A stretch of DNA of 35,144 bases from Caulobacterales bacterium (GCA_017307205.1 JAFKGN010000174.1:1-35144); one strand, 5' to 3'; shown: positions 8,500-16,752, counted from the stretch's first letter. The notes: generated by a model not told the origin, from the letters alone. A program made the numbers and translations.

Positions 8500-8928
8500 T
8501 CAGCCGGAGACTGCCGCGGCGACGATCAGAGCGGTCGCCAGCTTGGCCCCGACCAGCATCACCGCCGCCGAGATCTCGCCGTCCTGAATGCGCTGGGGCA
8601 GGCCCTTCAGCAGCATGTCCATGATCCGGAACACCAGCAGCTGCACCGCAACTGTCGCGCAGCCCCAGATCACAATCTCGATCACCGAGGTTGAGGCGCT
8701 GAGCGACACCGCCAGCGGGATGGCCAGGCCGACCATCACCCCGCCCAGCGAAAGGGAGGCGGCGGAGTTGCCCTCGCGGATCAGCTGCACCTCCTTGTGA
8801 GGGGTGAGGAAGGCGTAGACCACCGTGCCGAGGATCAGCACCGTCAGGGTCACCGCCGCATGCAGCAGGGTGACCGGAAAGCCGGTGGCGAAGGCCTGGA
8901 CTTCGGGCGACTGCAGTTGCGACGGCAT
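8500..8928 (-). CDS. DUF350 family inner-membrane protein
   Basis: A 142-residue protein with four predicted membrane helices in the two-fold DUF350 arrangement. The diagnostic stretch is GNSAASLSLGGVMVGLAIPL, followed by the helix IVIWGCATVAVQLLVFRI and a second-half motif around DGEISAAVMLVGAKLATALI. DUF350 proteins have no established function and often sit next to secreted or membrane-modifying proteins. Here the gene is followed within 3 nt by the trypsin-like protease gene and preceded 64 nt upstream by rlmN on the same strand. The start ATG has no strong ribosome-binding site. Confidence 0.85.
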   Translation of the reverse strand: MPSQLQSPEVQAFATGFPVTLLHAAVTLTVLILGTVVYAFLTPHKEVQLIREGNSAASLSLGGVMVGLAIPLAVSLSASTSVIEIVIWGCATVAVQLLVFRIMDMLLKGLPQRIQDGEISAAVMLVGAKLATALIVAAAVSG

Positions 8929-8992
8929 GGGCGCTGGACTGGTGGAAGGACTGCGCGAGGGTTAGCACGGCCGTGGGGCCGCGCGCGAGGGC

Positions 8993-10189
8993 TCAGCCGT
9001 CTACGACGGCGTCGGCGGGGCCGGGCTCGAGCGTCGGTTCGACGGCCAGCTTGCGGCGGGCGCTGGCCCGCAGCTTCTCGCTCTCGCTCTTCAGCTGGCC
9101 GCAGGCGGCGAGGATGTCGCGGCCGCGCGGGGTGCGGATCGGGCTCGCGTAACCGGCCTTGTTGAGGATCGCCGCGAAGGTCTCGATCGTGCTCCAGCTC
9201 GAGCACTCGTAGGGGCTGCCCGGCCAGGGGTTGAACGGGATCAGGTTGATCTTGGCGGGGATGCCCTTGAGCAGTTGGACGAGGGCGCGCGCCTCGGCCG
9301 GGCTGTCGTTGACGCCCTTCAGCATCACATACTCGAACGTCACCCGCCGGGCGTTGCTGAGTCCCGGATAGGCGCGGATGCCCGCCATCAGCTGCTCGAT
9401 CGGGTACTTCTTGTTCAACGGCACCAGCTTGTCGCGCAGCTCGTCGTTGGTGGCGTGCAGGCTGATCGCCAGCATGGCCTGGGTCTTGTTGCCCAGGTTC
9501 TCCAACTCCGGCACGACGCCGCTGGTCGAGACGGTGATCCGCCGGCGCGACAGGCCGATGCCCTCGCCGTCCGAGATGATGTCGATGGCGTCGGAGACGG
9601 CGCCCAGATTGTACAGCGGCTCGCCCATGCCCATGAACACGATGTTCGACAGCAGGCGGTCGGGCCGGTCCGACGGCCACTCGCCGAGGTCGTCGCGGCA
9701 GACCTGCACCTGGGCCACAATCTCGGCGGCGGTCAGGTTGCGCACCAGCGGCTGGGTGCCGGTGTGGCAGAAGGTGCAGTTCAGGGTGCAGCCGACCTGA
9801 CTGGAGACGCACAGGGCGCCCGAGCGGCCGACGTCGGGGATGTAGACGCTCTCGATCTCGATGCCCGGCGCCGTGCGCAGCAGGTACTTGCGGGTGCCGT
9901 CCTTCGAGACCTGGCGCTCGACGATCTCGGGCCGGGCCAGGGTGAACGTGTCGTCCAGCTTGGCGCGCAGCTCCTTGGCCACATTGCTCATCTGGCCGAA
10001 GTCGGTGACCCCGTAGTTGTGGATCCAGCCCCAGATCTGGCCCGCGCGCATCCGCGCCTGCTTCTGCTCGACAAGGCCCGCTTCGACCAGGGCGTTGGCC
10101 AGCCCGATCCGTGTCAGCCCGGACAGGTTCACGCGCGCCGGTTGGACCGGCGTGGCGGGCGAGCGGGAAAGATCGAGGGTGACGTTCAA
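8993..10189 (-). CDS. rlmN: Dual-specificity rRNA/tRNA adenine-C2 methyltransferase RlmN
   Basis: A 398-residue radical-SAM enzyme. In this family it adds C2-methyl to A2503 of 23S rRNA and A37 of some tRNAs, which supports translational fidelity. The 4Fe-4S motif is Cys134-x3-Cys138-x2-Cys141 (GCTLNCTFC). The two catalytic cysteines are Cys127 ([10 protein letters not shown], seven residues before the cluster as in E. coli) and Cys363 (DILAACGQL). The GEPLYN and SLHATND motifs are present. The start is a TTG at 10189, chosen because its product begins with LDLSR, as I recall for Caulobacter homologues. No ribosome-binding site is visible. A GTG at residue 20 is the alternative. Confidence 0.95.
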   Translation of the reverse strand: MNVTLDLSRSPATPVQPARVNLSGLTRIGLANALVEAGLVEQKQARMRAGQIWGWIHNYGVTDFGQMSNVAKELRAKLDDTFTLARPEIVERQVSKDGTRKYLLRTAPGIEIESVYIPDVGRSGALCVSSQVGCTLNCTFCHTGTQPLVRNLTAAEIVAQVQVCRDDLGEWPSDRPDRLLSNIVFMGMGEPLYNLGAVSDAIDIISDGEGIGLSRRRITVSTSGVVPELENLGNKTQAMLAISLHATNDELRDKLVPLNKKYPIEQLMAGIRAYPGLSNARRVTFEYVMLKGVNDSPAEARALVQLLKGIPAKINLIPFNPWPGSPYECSSWSTIETFAAILNKAGYASPIRTPRGRDILAACGQLKSESEKLRASARRKLAVEPTLEPGPADAVVDG

Positions 10190-10270
10190 GGCGAAGGGTC
10201 CGGTCTAAAGACAAGCCCTTAGCAGATAAGGGGCCTTTGCCCCAAACCCAGGCGGCGCGGCGCTGCGTCG

Positions 10271-10308
10271 CGAATAAGAAAAGCCCCGGTCCGCGAGGGG
10301 CCGGGGCT
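10271..10308 (-). terminator. Rho-independent terminator of the 35-residue peptide gene
   Basis: AGCCCCGG (10282-10289) pairs perfectly with CCGGGGCT (10301-10308). Read on the minus strand, the hairpin is followed by TTTTCTTATT. There is no T-run on the plus side. It lies about 65 bp past the stop of the small minus-strand gene and before rlmN, so it ends that transcript. Confidence 0.8.
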
Positions 10309-10371
10309 CAAGTTGGCGAACCGGCGGGGTGGGGAGCCGGTCGCTCGACAACGGGGATCACGATCCCGAAC

Positions 10372-10479
10372 TCAGAAACCGGCGGCGGCCGAGAAGTTCG
10401 GGGCGATCACGAGGGCGATCATCGGCAGCAGGCCGAGGGTCAGGGTGGCGAGGGTCGAGAGGTTCGAAAGCTTGGTCAT
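10372..10479 (-). CDS. 35-residue hydrophobic small protein
   Basis: An ATG-to-TGA frame encoding a 35-residue peptide beginning MTKLSNLSTLATLTLGLLPM and ending in SAAAGF. The first third is polar and amphipathic; the middle (LTLGLLPMIALVIA) is hydrophobic enough to span or insert in a membrane. An AAGG (10489-10492) lies 9 nt upstream of ATG 10479. An ATG at 10488 abuts the same AAGG and is less likely. It has its own strong terminator and a candidate promoter (TTGTGA, 16 nt, TTAAAT in the minus-strand leader around 10600-10627). These argue for a real monocistronic gene despite its size. Function unknown; I recall similar 'LSNLSTLATL' peptides in Caulobacter genomes but cannot verify this here. 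Confidence 0.65.
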   Translation of the reverse strand: MTKLSNLSTLATLTLGLLPMIALVIAPNFSAAAGF

Positions 10480-10624
10480 GGTGTTCATCCTTGTGGGCCG
10501 CGAGGGCGATTGTGGTGGCCGCGTCGCCGCGTCCGATGAGCAAGGATGTAGTCTCGTGAAGTACAGAAAGCTCGTTACGTCTCAGTCATGACCTCGATTT
10601 AAGGAAGTGTCGGCAAGTTCACAA

Positions 10625-10642
10625 AATTACGACCATGTAATT
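10625..10642. promoter_or_regulatory. Inverted repeat AATTAC-N6-GTAATT, candidate operator
   Basis: A perfect 6-bp inverted repeat with a 6-bp spacer lies in the 239-bp divergent gap between the small-protein gene and the exonuclease gene. It is markedly AT-rich in a GC-rich region. It sits just upstream of the candidate small-protein promoter, and 48 bp upstream of a TTGACA hexamer (10690-10695) that may serve the exonuclease gene. The regulator is not identifiable from the sequence. Confidence 0.4.
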
Positions 10643-10727
10643 GTTGCGGCATGTTCGGTCGTAGGTGTTCGCCGCCAAGCGACCAGCCGTTGACAACCCG
10701 ATCGCGGCGCCGGCGCGTTAGGCTTCC

Positions 10728-11762
10728 ATGCTGAAGCCCCAGGACCTGCTCTGCCCTCGGCCCGCCGGCCTCTACTGCCCGCCCGGCGACTTCTACATCG
10801 ACCCCGTGCGGCCGGTGGATCGGGCGGTGATCACCCATGGCCACGCCGACCATGCCCGCGCCGGCCACGGCGTCGTCACCGCCACGCCGGAGACCCTGGC
10901 GATCATGGGCGAGCGCTACGGCCAGGACTTCACGGGCCGCCGCCAGGCGGTGGCCTATGGCGAGAGCGTCACCCGCGATGGGGTGGAGGTCAGTCTCGTA
11001 CCGGCCGGCCATGTGCTGGGCTCGGCCCAGGCGGTGGTGCGCTGGAAGGGCCTGACCATGGTGGTCTCCGGCGACTACAAGCGCCGGCGCGATCCGACCT
11101 GCGCGCCTTTCGAGCCCGTGCCCTGCGACGTGTTCATCACCGAGGCCACCTTCGGCCTGCCGGTGTTCCGCCACCCGCCCGATGGGGAGGAGATCGCCAA
11201 GCTCCTGAAGTCGGTCGCCCAGTTTCCGGAGCGCAGCCATATCGTCGGCGCCTATGCGCTCGGCAAGGCCCAGCGGGTCATCAAGCTGCTGCGCGAGGCC
11301 GGCTGGGATCGCACCATCTACGTCCATGGCGCTTTGGAGCGGCTGAATCGGCTCTACGAGGCCCACGGCGTGGACCTCGGCCCCCTCGCCCCCGCCACTG
11401 TCGCCCGTAACAAGGACGCCTTCGCCGGCGAGATCATCGTCGCCCCGCCGAGCGCCTTGCTGGACCGCTGGAGCCGCCGCTTCCCCGAGCCGGTCGCCGC
11501 CTTCGCCTCCGGCTGGATGCGGGTGCGCGCGCGCGCCCGGCAGAAGGGCGTCGAGCTGCCCCTGATCCTTTCGGACCACGCCGACTGGGACGAGCTGACC
11601 ATGACGCTCGACGAGCTGGCCCCCGGCGAGGTGTGGATCACCCACGGCCGCGAGGAGGCGCTGCTGCGCTGGTGCGAACTGCGCGGCCTGCCCGCCAAGG
11701 CGTTGGCCCTGGTCGGCTACGAGGACGAGGAGGAAGAGGACTGGTCGGCCGAGACGGCCTGA
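10728..11762 (+). CDS. Ligase-associated DNA exonuclease (metallo-beta-lactamase fold)
   Basis: A 344-residue MBL/beta-CASP protein of the ligase-associated exonuclease family, often labelled 'mRNA 3'-end processing factor'. The metal-binding motif is HGHADHA (His37, His39, Asp41, His42). Further metal-binding segments are PAGHVLGSAQ, SGDYKRR and the C-terminal ILSDHADWDEL. Members of this family are normally encoded next to an ATP-dependent DNA ligase and are inferred to process DNA ends for it; such a ligase lies 692 bp downstream here. A TTGACA at 10690-10695 is a candidate -35 element, implying a very short or absent leader. The C-terminus carries an acidic EDEEEED tail. Confidence 0.88.
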   Translation: MLKPQDLLCPRPAGLYCPPGDFYIDPVRPVDRAVITHGHADHARAGHGVVTATPETLAIMGERYGQDFTGRRQAVAYGESVTRDGVEVSLVPAGHVLGSAQAVVRWKGLTMVVSGDYKRRRDPTCAPFEPVPCDVFITEATFGLPVFRHPPDGEEIAKLLKSVAQFPERSHIVGAYALGKAQRVIKLLREAGWDRTIYVHGALERLNRLYEAHGVDLGPLAPATVARNKDAFAGEIIVAPPSALLDRWSRRFPEPVAAFASGWMRVRARARQKGVELPLILSDHADWDELTMTLDELAPGEVWITHGREEALLRWCELRGLPAKALALVGYEDEEEEDWSAETA

Positions 11763-11797
11763 GCCAGTTTGCCGCCGGGTACTTGGGGGGAGCCACT

Positions 11798-12124
11798 ATG
11801 AGCGGATACCGCTCCATCGATTCGACGCTTCTATTTTGGGCGATGAAAAATGACCTGACCTGGTCGACCGAGTATCAGGACGCTGAAGTCAGAACGATTT
11901 TCCTGAATCCCGATAGCCGGTCTCGCGTCCAGATTTGGGTTGATCCACCAGTGCTCGGGGTGGCTGTCATCAACGTCTGGCAGGTTCCACGAGGCATTTC
12001 GCGGCTAGCGCGGCGTCGCAGGTTCATCTGCTTCACAGCCCTTCTGCAGACCAACCTCGACAAGGCGCTTGAGCTCGCGCAAGCCTGGGCCTCCACGGAA
12101 CCTGCGGCGGCTCCGGCGGATTGA
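11798..12124 (+). CDS. Hypothetical protein, 108 residues
   Basis: I do not recognise this protein. It starts at an ATG with a GGGGGGA ribosome-binding site (11785-11791) 6 nt upstream, 35 bp after the exonuclease stop. It is soluble, with no signal or membrane helix. It mixes beta-like segments (VRTIFLNPDSRSRVQIWVD, VLGVAVINVWQV) with a basic RLARRRRF stretch, a C-terminal helix (NLDKALELAQAWA) and a short AP-rich tail. Its GC content is visibly lower than that of its neighbours, which hints at separate ancestry. It interrupts the usual exonuclease-ligase adjacency and may be co-transcribed with both. Confidence 0.7.
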   Translation: MSGYRSIDSTLLFWAMKNDLTWSTEYQDAEVRTIFLNPDSRSRVQIWVDPPVLGVAVINVWQVPRGISRLARRRRFICFTALLQTNLDKALELAQAWASTEPAAAPAD

Positions 12125-12130
12125 ACTCGC

Positions 12131-12376
12131 ATGGCCGATCCTCGCACCGCTCCCGACCGTGACCCGCGCTCCGATGACGATGCGCCGCTGAACGAGGGCG
12201 GGGTGAAGGCCGCCGACGGCAAGCCGCTCAGCCCGGACAGCCCCCTGACGCCGGGCGGCGTGGACGGCGAGTCCAAACCGGAACGTGAAGCCGATCCGTC
12301 GCTCAGCATCGAGTCCGTCAACGGCGATCGCGCCGACGAACGCGAAGGCGGCATGATCGGAGAAGGCGGAACTTAA
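12131..12376 (+). CDS. Hypothetical small acidic disordered protein, 81 residues
   Basis: A low-complexity, strongly charged and Pro/Gly/Asp-rich protein (for example DRDPRSDDDAPLNEGG and SPDSPLTPGGVDGESKPERE) with no hydrophobic core, so probably intrinsically disordered. It follows the previous gene by 6 nt with no clear ribosome-binding site of its own, so it may be translationally coupled. Function unknown. The codon pattern (GC-rich third positions) supports coding, but conservation would be needed to be sure. Confidence 0.6.
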   Translation: MADPRTAPDRDPRSDDDAPLNEGGVKAADGKPLSPDSPLTPGGVDGESKPEREADPSLSIESVNGDRADEREGGMIGEGGT

Positions 12377-12454
12377 GTGTGGTCGCGCGACGGGCGCATC
12401 AGCCGGCGTCCACCTGATGCTGTCGCGCTTCCCGCCGCGCTATAGTCGAGCCAG

Positions 12455-14077
12455 ATGCGCGCCTTCGCCCACCTGCTCGATCGACTGTCGCTGACGGCGT
12501 CACGCAACGCCAAGCTCACCCTGATCCGCGACCACCTGGCGACGACGCCGGACCCTGATCGCGGCTGGGCTCTGGCCGCCCTGACCGGCGATCTCAGCTT
12601 CAATGCCGCCAAGCCGGCCTTCATCCGCAAGGCGGTCGAGGCGCGGATGGACGCCGTCCTGTTCCGCTGGTCCTACGACTATGTCGGCGACCTCGCCGAG
12701 ACCGTCGCCCTGGTCTGGCCGGCGCGCCCCGGGGCCAACCGCGAGCCCGAGCTTTCCGAAGTCGTCGACGCCCTGCAGTCGGCCTCGCGCGCCGAGGTGC
12801 AGCGGCTGATCGAGACCTGGCTCGACGCCCTCGATCCGGACGGCCGCTGGGCGCTGCTCAAACTGATGACCGGCGGTCTACGCGTCGGTGTCTCCAGCCG
12901 CCTGGCCAAGCAGGCCTGCGCCGATCTGGGTGGCGTGCCGATCGGCGAGATCGAGGAGGTGTGGCACGCGGTCGAGCCGCCCTACGGTGATCTTTTCGCC
13001 TGGCTGGAAGGCAAGTCCGAGCGGCCGTCGCCCGACGCGCCGGGTCGCTTCCGGCCGGTGATGTTGGCCCAGGCCATCGACGAGGCGGTCGACTTCGCCA
13101 AGCTCGATCCGGCCGACTATGCGGCCGAATGGAAGTGGGACGGCATCCGCATCCAGGCAGTCAGCGAGCGCGGCGAGCGCCGGCTCTACACCCGCACCGG
13201 CGACGATATCTCAGCGACCTTCCCCGACGTGCTGGAGGCGATGACCTTCGAGGGCGCGCTCGACGGTGAGTTGATCGTCATCCGCGCCAATGAAAAGGGA
13301 GACCGGGCCCTCGCCTCCTTCGGCGACCTGCAGCAGCGGCTGAACCGCAAGACCGTCGACGCCAAGATGCTGTCGACCTATCCTGCCGGCATCCGCGCCT
13401 ATGATTTGCTGCTCGACGGCGAGGCCGACCTGCGCGGTCTGCCGTTCGCCGAGCGCCGCAAGCGTCTCGAAGCCTTCGTGGCCGCGGCCGCCAGCCCGCG
13501 CATCGACCTGTCGCCGCTGCAGCCGTTCGAAACGTGGGAGGGGCTCGCCGCCCTGCGCGCCGAGCCGCCCGAGGGCGATGCCCAGCTCGCCGAAGGCTTG
13601 ATGCTGAAGCGTTGGGACAGCGTCTACGAGCCCGGCCGTCCGAAAGGGCCGTGGTTCAAATGGAAGCGAGATCCGCACCTGATCGACGCGGTGCTGATGT
13701 ACGCCCAGCGCGGCCACGGCAAGCGCTCGAGCTTCTACTCCGACTACACCTTCGGGGTCTGGCGCGAGGACGCCAACGGCGACCGTTCGCTGACGCCCGT
13801 CGGCAAGGCCTACTTCGGCTTTACCGACGAGGAGCTGAAGCAGCTCGACAAGTTCGTGCGCGACAACACGCTTGAGCGCTTCGGCCCGGTACGCTCCGTG
13901 CGGGCCAATCTCGACTTCGGGCTGGTGCTGGAGGTCGCCTTCGAAGGTCTGCAGCGCTCGACCCGCCACAAGAGCGGCGTCGCCATGCGCTTCCCCCGCA
14001 TCAGCCGCATCCGCTGGGATAAGCCGTCCCGCGAGGCGGATGAGTTGGCGACCCTGGAGCGGATGCTGGGCAGCTAG
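12455..14077 (+). CDS. ATP-dependent DNA ligase (exonuclease-associated type)
   Basis: A 540-residue ligase. An N-terminal alpha-helical domain (about 1-200) precedes the nucleotidyltransferase core. The adenylated lysine is Lys227 in EWKWDGIR (motif I). Glu272 in DGELIV is motif III, EGLMLK (380-385) is motif IV and WFKWKRD (400-406) is motif V. A C-terminal OB-fold follows (RHKSGVAMRFPRISRIRWD). This is the architecture of the bacterial ligase linked to the MBL exonuclease, inferred to serve a DNA repair pathway separate from replication, which uses NAD-dependent LigA. No polymerase or nuclease domain of LigD is present. Its stop shares CTAG with the convergent site-2 protease gene. Confidence 0.93.
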   Translation: MRAFAHLLDRLSLTASRNAKLTLIRDHLATTPDPDRGWALAALTGDLSFNAAKPAFIRKAVEARMDAVLFRWSYDYVGDLAETVALVWPARPGANREPELSEVVDALQSASRAEVQRLIETWLDALDPDGRWALLKLMTGGLRVGVSSRLAKQACADLGGVPIGEIEEVWHAVEPPYGDLFAWLEGKSERPSPDAPGRFRPVMLAQAIDEAVDFAKLDPADYAAEWKWDGIRIQAVSERGERRLYTRTGDDISATFPDVLEAMTFEGALDGELIVIRANEKGDRALASFGDLQQRLNRKTVDAKMLSTYPAGIRAYDLLLDGEADLRGLPFAERRKRLEAFVAAAASPRIDLSPLQPFETWEGLAALRAEPPEGDAQLAEGLMLKRWDSVYEPGRPKGPWFKWKRDPHLIDAVLMYAQRGHGKRSSFYSDYTFGVWREDANGDRSLTPVGKAYFGFTDEELKQLDKFVRDNTLERFGPVRSVRANLDFGLVLEVAFEGLQRSTRHKSGVAMRFPRISRIRWDKPSREADELATLERMLGS

Positions 14078-14841
14078 TTCCAGAAGGTGAAGGCGTCGTG
14101 CCCGGCCGCAATAGCTTCCCGAGGCACGGCCGCCAGGTCGGTCAGGGTGAGGCCGACGCGGAAGATGAAGTCCGAGGCGCCCGGCACGAAGAAGATGATC
14201 AGCAGCAGGGCCACGCCGACGAGGGCGCCGGCCTTGTTGACCATCGGCTGCGCGCTGTCCGGCAGGTACGGGCGGATCACCCCGAAGCCGTCTAGGCCGG
14301 GGATCGGCAGCAAGTTGATAAACAGGGCGGTGGCTTGCAGGAAGGCGAGGAACGCCAGCGCCGCGGCGAGGCCAAGGGCTTGCGCCATGGAGGCGGCGTA
14401 GACGCCGGCGGCGTATGCAACCAGGCAAGCCAGGGTTCCCAGCGGTCCGGCCAGCGAGGCGAAGGCGCGGCCGCCGCGCGTGCGCATCAGGTCATTGCGG
14501 AGATAGACGGCGCCGCCGGGAAAGCCGATGCCGCCCAGCGCCAGGATCAGGATCGGCAGCACGATGCTGGTGCCGAGGTCGGCGTACTTCAACGGGTCGA
14601 ACGACAGGTAGCCGCGCTCAGACACCGAGTGATCGCCGGCTCGCCAAGCGGCGAAGGCATGGCAAAACTCGTGGATCGCCACGCTCAGCACCCAGCCGGC
14701 CAGGACGAAGGCAAAGACCAGAATCCGGCTCGGTGCGAGAACCAAGGCGGCGCCCAGCGCCAAGGTGACCCCGATCAGGATCATACCGTTGCGGCTGAGG
14801 CCCGGGCGCGGCGCCGAGGGGCGGAGGGCTTCGGCGGTCAT
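14074..14841 (-). CDS. Site-2 protease family (M50B) membrane metalloprotease homologue
   Basis: A 255-residue polytopic protein with about six membrane helices. The zinc motif HEFCH (His57, Glu58, His61) lies within a helix. The distal aspartate is Asp184 in NLLPIPGLDGF, the standard M50B pair. There is no PDZ domain, so it belongs to the short, Rv-like/SpoIVFB-like group rather than RseP. Such proteases cleave membrane-embedded regulators; the substrate here is unknown. Its start overlaps the stop of the upstream cupin gene as ATGA (14838-14841), giving translational coupling. The stop is shared as CTAG with the ligase gene. Confidence 0.88.
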   Translation of the reverse strand: MTAEALRPSAPRPGLSRNGMILIGVTLALGAALVLAPSRILVFAFVLAGWVLSVAIHEFCHAFAAWRAGDHSVSERGYLSFDPLKYADLGTSIVLPILILALGGIGFPGGAVYLRNDLMRTRGGRAFASLAGPLGTLACLVAYAAGVYAASMAQALGLAAALAFLAFLQATALFINLLPIPGLDGFGVIRPYLPDSAQPMVNKAGALVGVALLLIIFFVPGASDFIFRVGLTLTDLAAVPREAIAAGHDAFTFWN

Positions 14842-15341
14842 GGCTTGCCCGGTTGGGTGTGGATCGACAGCACGACCAGCCCGTTCACCGCGCTGAACCA
14901 GTGCGGCGTGCCGGCGGCGATGAACATCACGTCGCCGACCTTCACGTCCTTGGCGCCGCCGCCGTCGACGCGGGCGCCGTTGCGGTTGCCGTTGCGCGGC
15001 GCAGTCGGCTCGATCAGCGTGCCGCCGGTCATCAGGGTCGCCGAGCCCTCCAGCACGTAGAAGATCTCGTTCTCGACCTCATGCAGGTTGGCGGGGCCGA
15101 CGCTGGCCCGGTAGTCGACACGGTTGGTGTAGCCGGGGCCTTGCGCCAGCAGCAGGCTGACCAGCGGCTGGTTACTGGTCCGCTGCGCCTTGGCCTGGGC
15201 GACCAGCGCCTGGATTGCGGCAGCGGGCGCGACGGTGGGGTCGGCCACCGCCGGCGGGCGCGGGGCGGGAGGCGTCGCCGGCGGCTGCGCCAGGGCAGGC
15301 GCGCTGAGGGCCAGCGCGGCGACGACAAGCAGTGATCTCAA
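14838..15341 (-). CDS. Periplasmic cupin-domain protein
   Basis: A 167-residue secreted protein: signal peptide MRSLLVVAALALSAPALAQ, a Pro/Ala-rich linker, then a cupin barrel. The two cupin motifs can be seen: HEVENEIFYVLEGSATLMTGG (His/Glu metal ligands) and GDVMFIAAGTPHWF. Enzyme activity cannot be deduced. The start is a TTG at 15341, supported by a strong GGGGAGG (15348-15354) 6 nt upstream. It is translationally coupled to the site-2 protease downstream. Confidence 0.85.
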   Translation of the reverse strand: MRSLLVVAALALSAPALAQPPATPPAPRPPAVADPTVAPAAAIQALVAQAKAQRTSNQPLVSLLLAQGPGYTNRVDYRASVGPANLHEVENEIFYVLEGSATLMTGGTLIEPTAPRNGNRNGARVDGGGAKDVKVGDVMFIAAGTPHWFSAVNGLVVLSIHTQPGKP

Positions 15342-15395
15342 GGATGGCCTCCCCAGGCTTTTGGGAAGGATGGCGCTTGGGGCAGTGGTTGTCGA

Positions 15396-15497
15396 TGTGC
15401 GTCCTTCGACACGACCGCTCGCGCGGTCTCCTCAGGATGGCGAACGCAGAAGGCTCGTCATGCGGAGCGGCGCGCAGCGCCAGTCGAAGCACGCACA
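15396..15497. repeat. REP-like palindromic intergenic element
   Basis: Outer arms TGTGCGTCCTTCGAC (15396-15410) and GTCGAAGCACGCACA (15483-15497) are inverted repeats matching at 14 of 15 bases. Inside is a perfect small hairpin, GACCGC-tcgc-GCGGTC (15413-15428), followed by CTCCTCAGGATGG. It fills the gap between the aminotransferase stop and the cupin start. It resembles the 'ccttcgac...ctcctcaggatg' intergenic repeats I recall from Caulobacterales genomes, but copy number cannot be checked from one window. It could form a 3' RNA structure stabilising the aminotransferase mRNA. Confidence 0.6.
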
Positions 15498-15500
15498 GCG

Positions 15501-16661
15501 TTAGCCGTTGAACCCGTTCACAGCGTCGATCACCCGCGCCTGGGTCGCCTCATCCAGATACGGGTGCATCGGCAGGGCGATCACCACGCCGGCCTTGGCT
15601 TCCGAAACCGGCAGGCCGCCGGGGCCCTGGCCGAACTTGGCGTATGGCGCCTGCAGGTGCAGCGGCACGGGGTAATAGACCGCGCTCGGCACGCCCTGGG
15701 TCTTAAGGTGGGCGGCCAAAGCGTCGCGAGCCTCGTGTTCGATCACGTACTGCGCCCACACCGAGACGCCGCCGTCGATGACCTTCGGCGTAGCGATCAC
15801 GCCCTTGAGGCCGTCGGCGTAGCGCTGGGCCACCACCTGCCGCAGTTCGATCTCCTCGGCGAAGATCGCCAGCTTCTCGAGCAGGATCGCCGCCTGGATC
15901 GTATCCAGCCGTGAGTTCATGCCGATACGGGCGTTGAGGTAGCGCGGGTCGTAGGCGAACACCTCGCCCTTGAGGTCCGGCGCCACGGCTTTGCCGTGCA
16001 CCCGGAAGCTGTCCATGATCTGCCAGTCGTGCTCGCTGTCGGTCAGCACCGCCCCGCCGTCGCCGTAGCAACCGAGCGGCTTGGCGGGGAAGAAGCTGGT
16101 GGTGGCCGCGTCGGCCCAGGCAATGGGATGCTTGCCGTTGAGGGTGCAGCCGAAGCCCTGGGCGCTGTCGGCGATCAGGCGCAGACCTTCGCGGTCGCAG
16201 ATCGCCTTGATGGCCGGATAGTCGGCGGGCTGGCCGAACAGGTCGACGGCGATCACCACCTTCGGGGTCAGCCGGCCCTCGGCCCGCACGGCCTTGATGG
16301 CGGCTTCGAGGTGGGCCGGGTCCATGTTGAAGGTATCGGGCAGGATGTCGATGAACACCGGCTCGGCCTCGGTCCATGGGATCACCTCGGCCGTCGCCGT
16401 GAAGGTGAAGGACGGACAGAACACCGCGTCGCCCTTGCCGACGCCCCAGGCCATCAGCGGCAGGACGATGGCGTCGGTGCCGTTGGCGCAGCTGAGCGAC
16501 AGCTTGGACTGGCCGAACTCGGCCAGCCTGGCCTCGAAATCGCGGACCTCCTGGCCCATCACATAGCCGCCGTGCGCTAGCACCTTCTGGATCGCCGCGT
16601 CGATGCGGTCCTTGATGCGGGCTTGCTGGGCGGCGAGGTCGATAAACGGGATCATGCTCAT
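15501..16661 (-). CDS. DegT/DnrJ/EryC1/StrS sugar aminotransferase (WbpE/WlbC-like)
   Basis: A 386-residue PLP enzyme of the sugar aminotransferase family, which converts a keto-sugar nucleotide to an amino-sugar for O-antigen, capsule or surface-layer glycans. It begins with the family's MIPFIDLAAQQARIKDRI. The PLP lysine is Lys194 in SFFPAKPLGCYGDGGA, and the pyridine-binding Asp165 lies in IADSAQGFG. The C-terminal PLHLQ and substrate loops are intact. The start ATG (16661) has AAGG about 9 nt upstream; a longer upstream frame exists but is not family-like. Substrate is not certain: the closest pattern I recall is UDP-3-keto-GlcNAcA aminotransferases. It is a lone sugar gene in this window. 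Confidence 0.88.
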   Translation of the reverse strand: MSMIPFIDLAAQQARIKDRIDAAIQKVLAHGGYVMGQEVRDFEARLAEFGQSKLSLSCANGTDAIVLPLMAWGVGKGDAVFCPSFTFTATAEVIPWTEAEPVFIDILPDTFNMDPAHLEAAIKAVRAEGRLTPKVVIAVDLFGQPADYPAIKAICDREGLRLIADSAQGFGCTLNGKHPIAWADAATTSFFPAKPLGCYGDGGAVLTDSEHDWQIMDSFRVHGKAVAPDLKGEVFAYDPRYLNARIGMNSRLDTIQAAILLEKLAIFAEEIELRQVVAQRYADGLKGVIATPKVIDGGVSVWAQYVIEHEARDALAAHLKTQGVPSAVYYPVPLHLQAPYAKFGQGPGGLPVSEAKAGVVIALPMHPYLDEATQARVIDAVNGFNG

Positions 16662-16752
16662 GGGCGCGCGCCTTAATGCGTGTCGGGGGCGATTTCGAGA
16701 CAAACCCTGTAACGGGCTGTTTCGCCAAGCGCCTCGTGCGATCCTCGTTCGA

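Noticed and set aside
12369..12392. GGAAC at the end of the 81-residue gene as a further EcfG promoter for the ligase
   Set aside because: No CGTT at a spacing of 16 or 17 nt.
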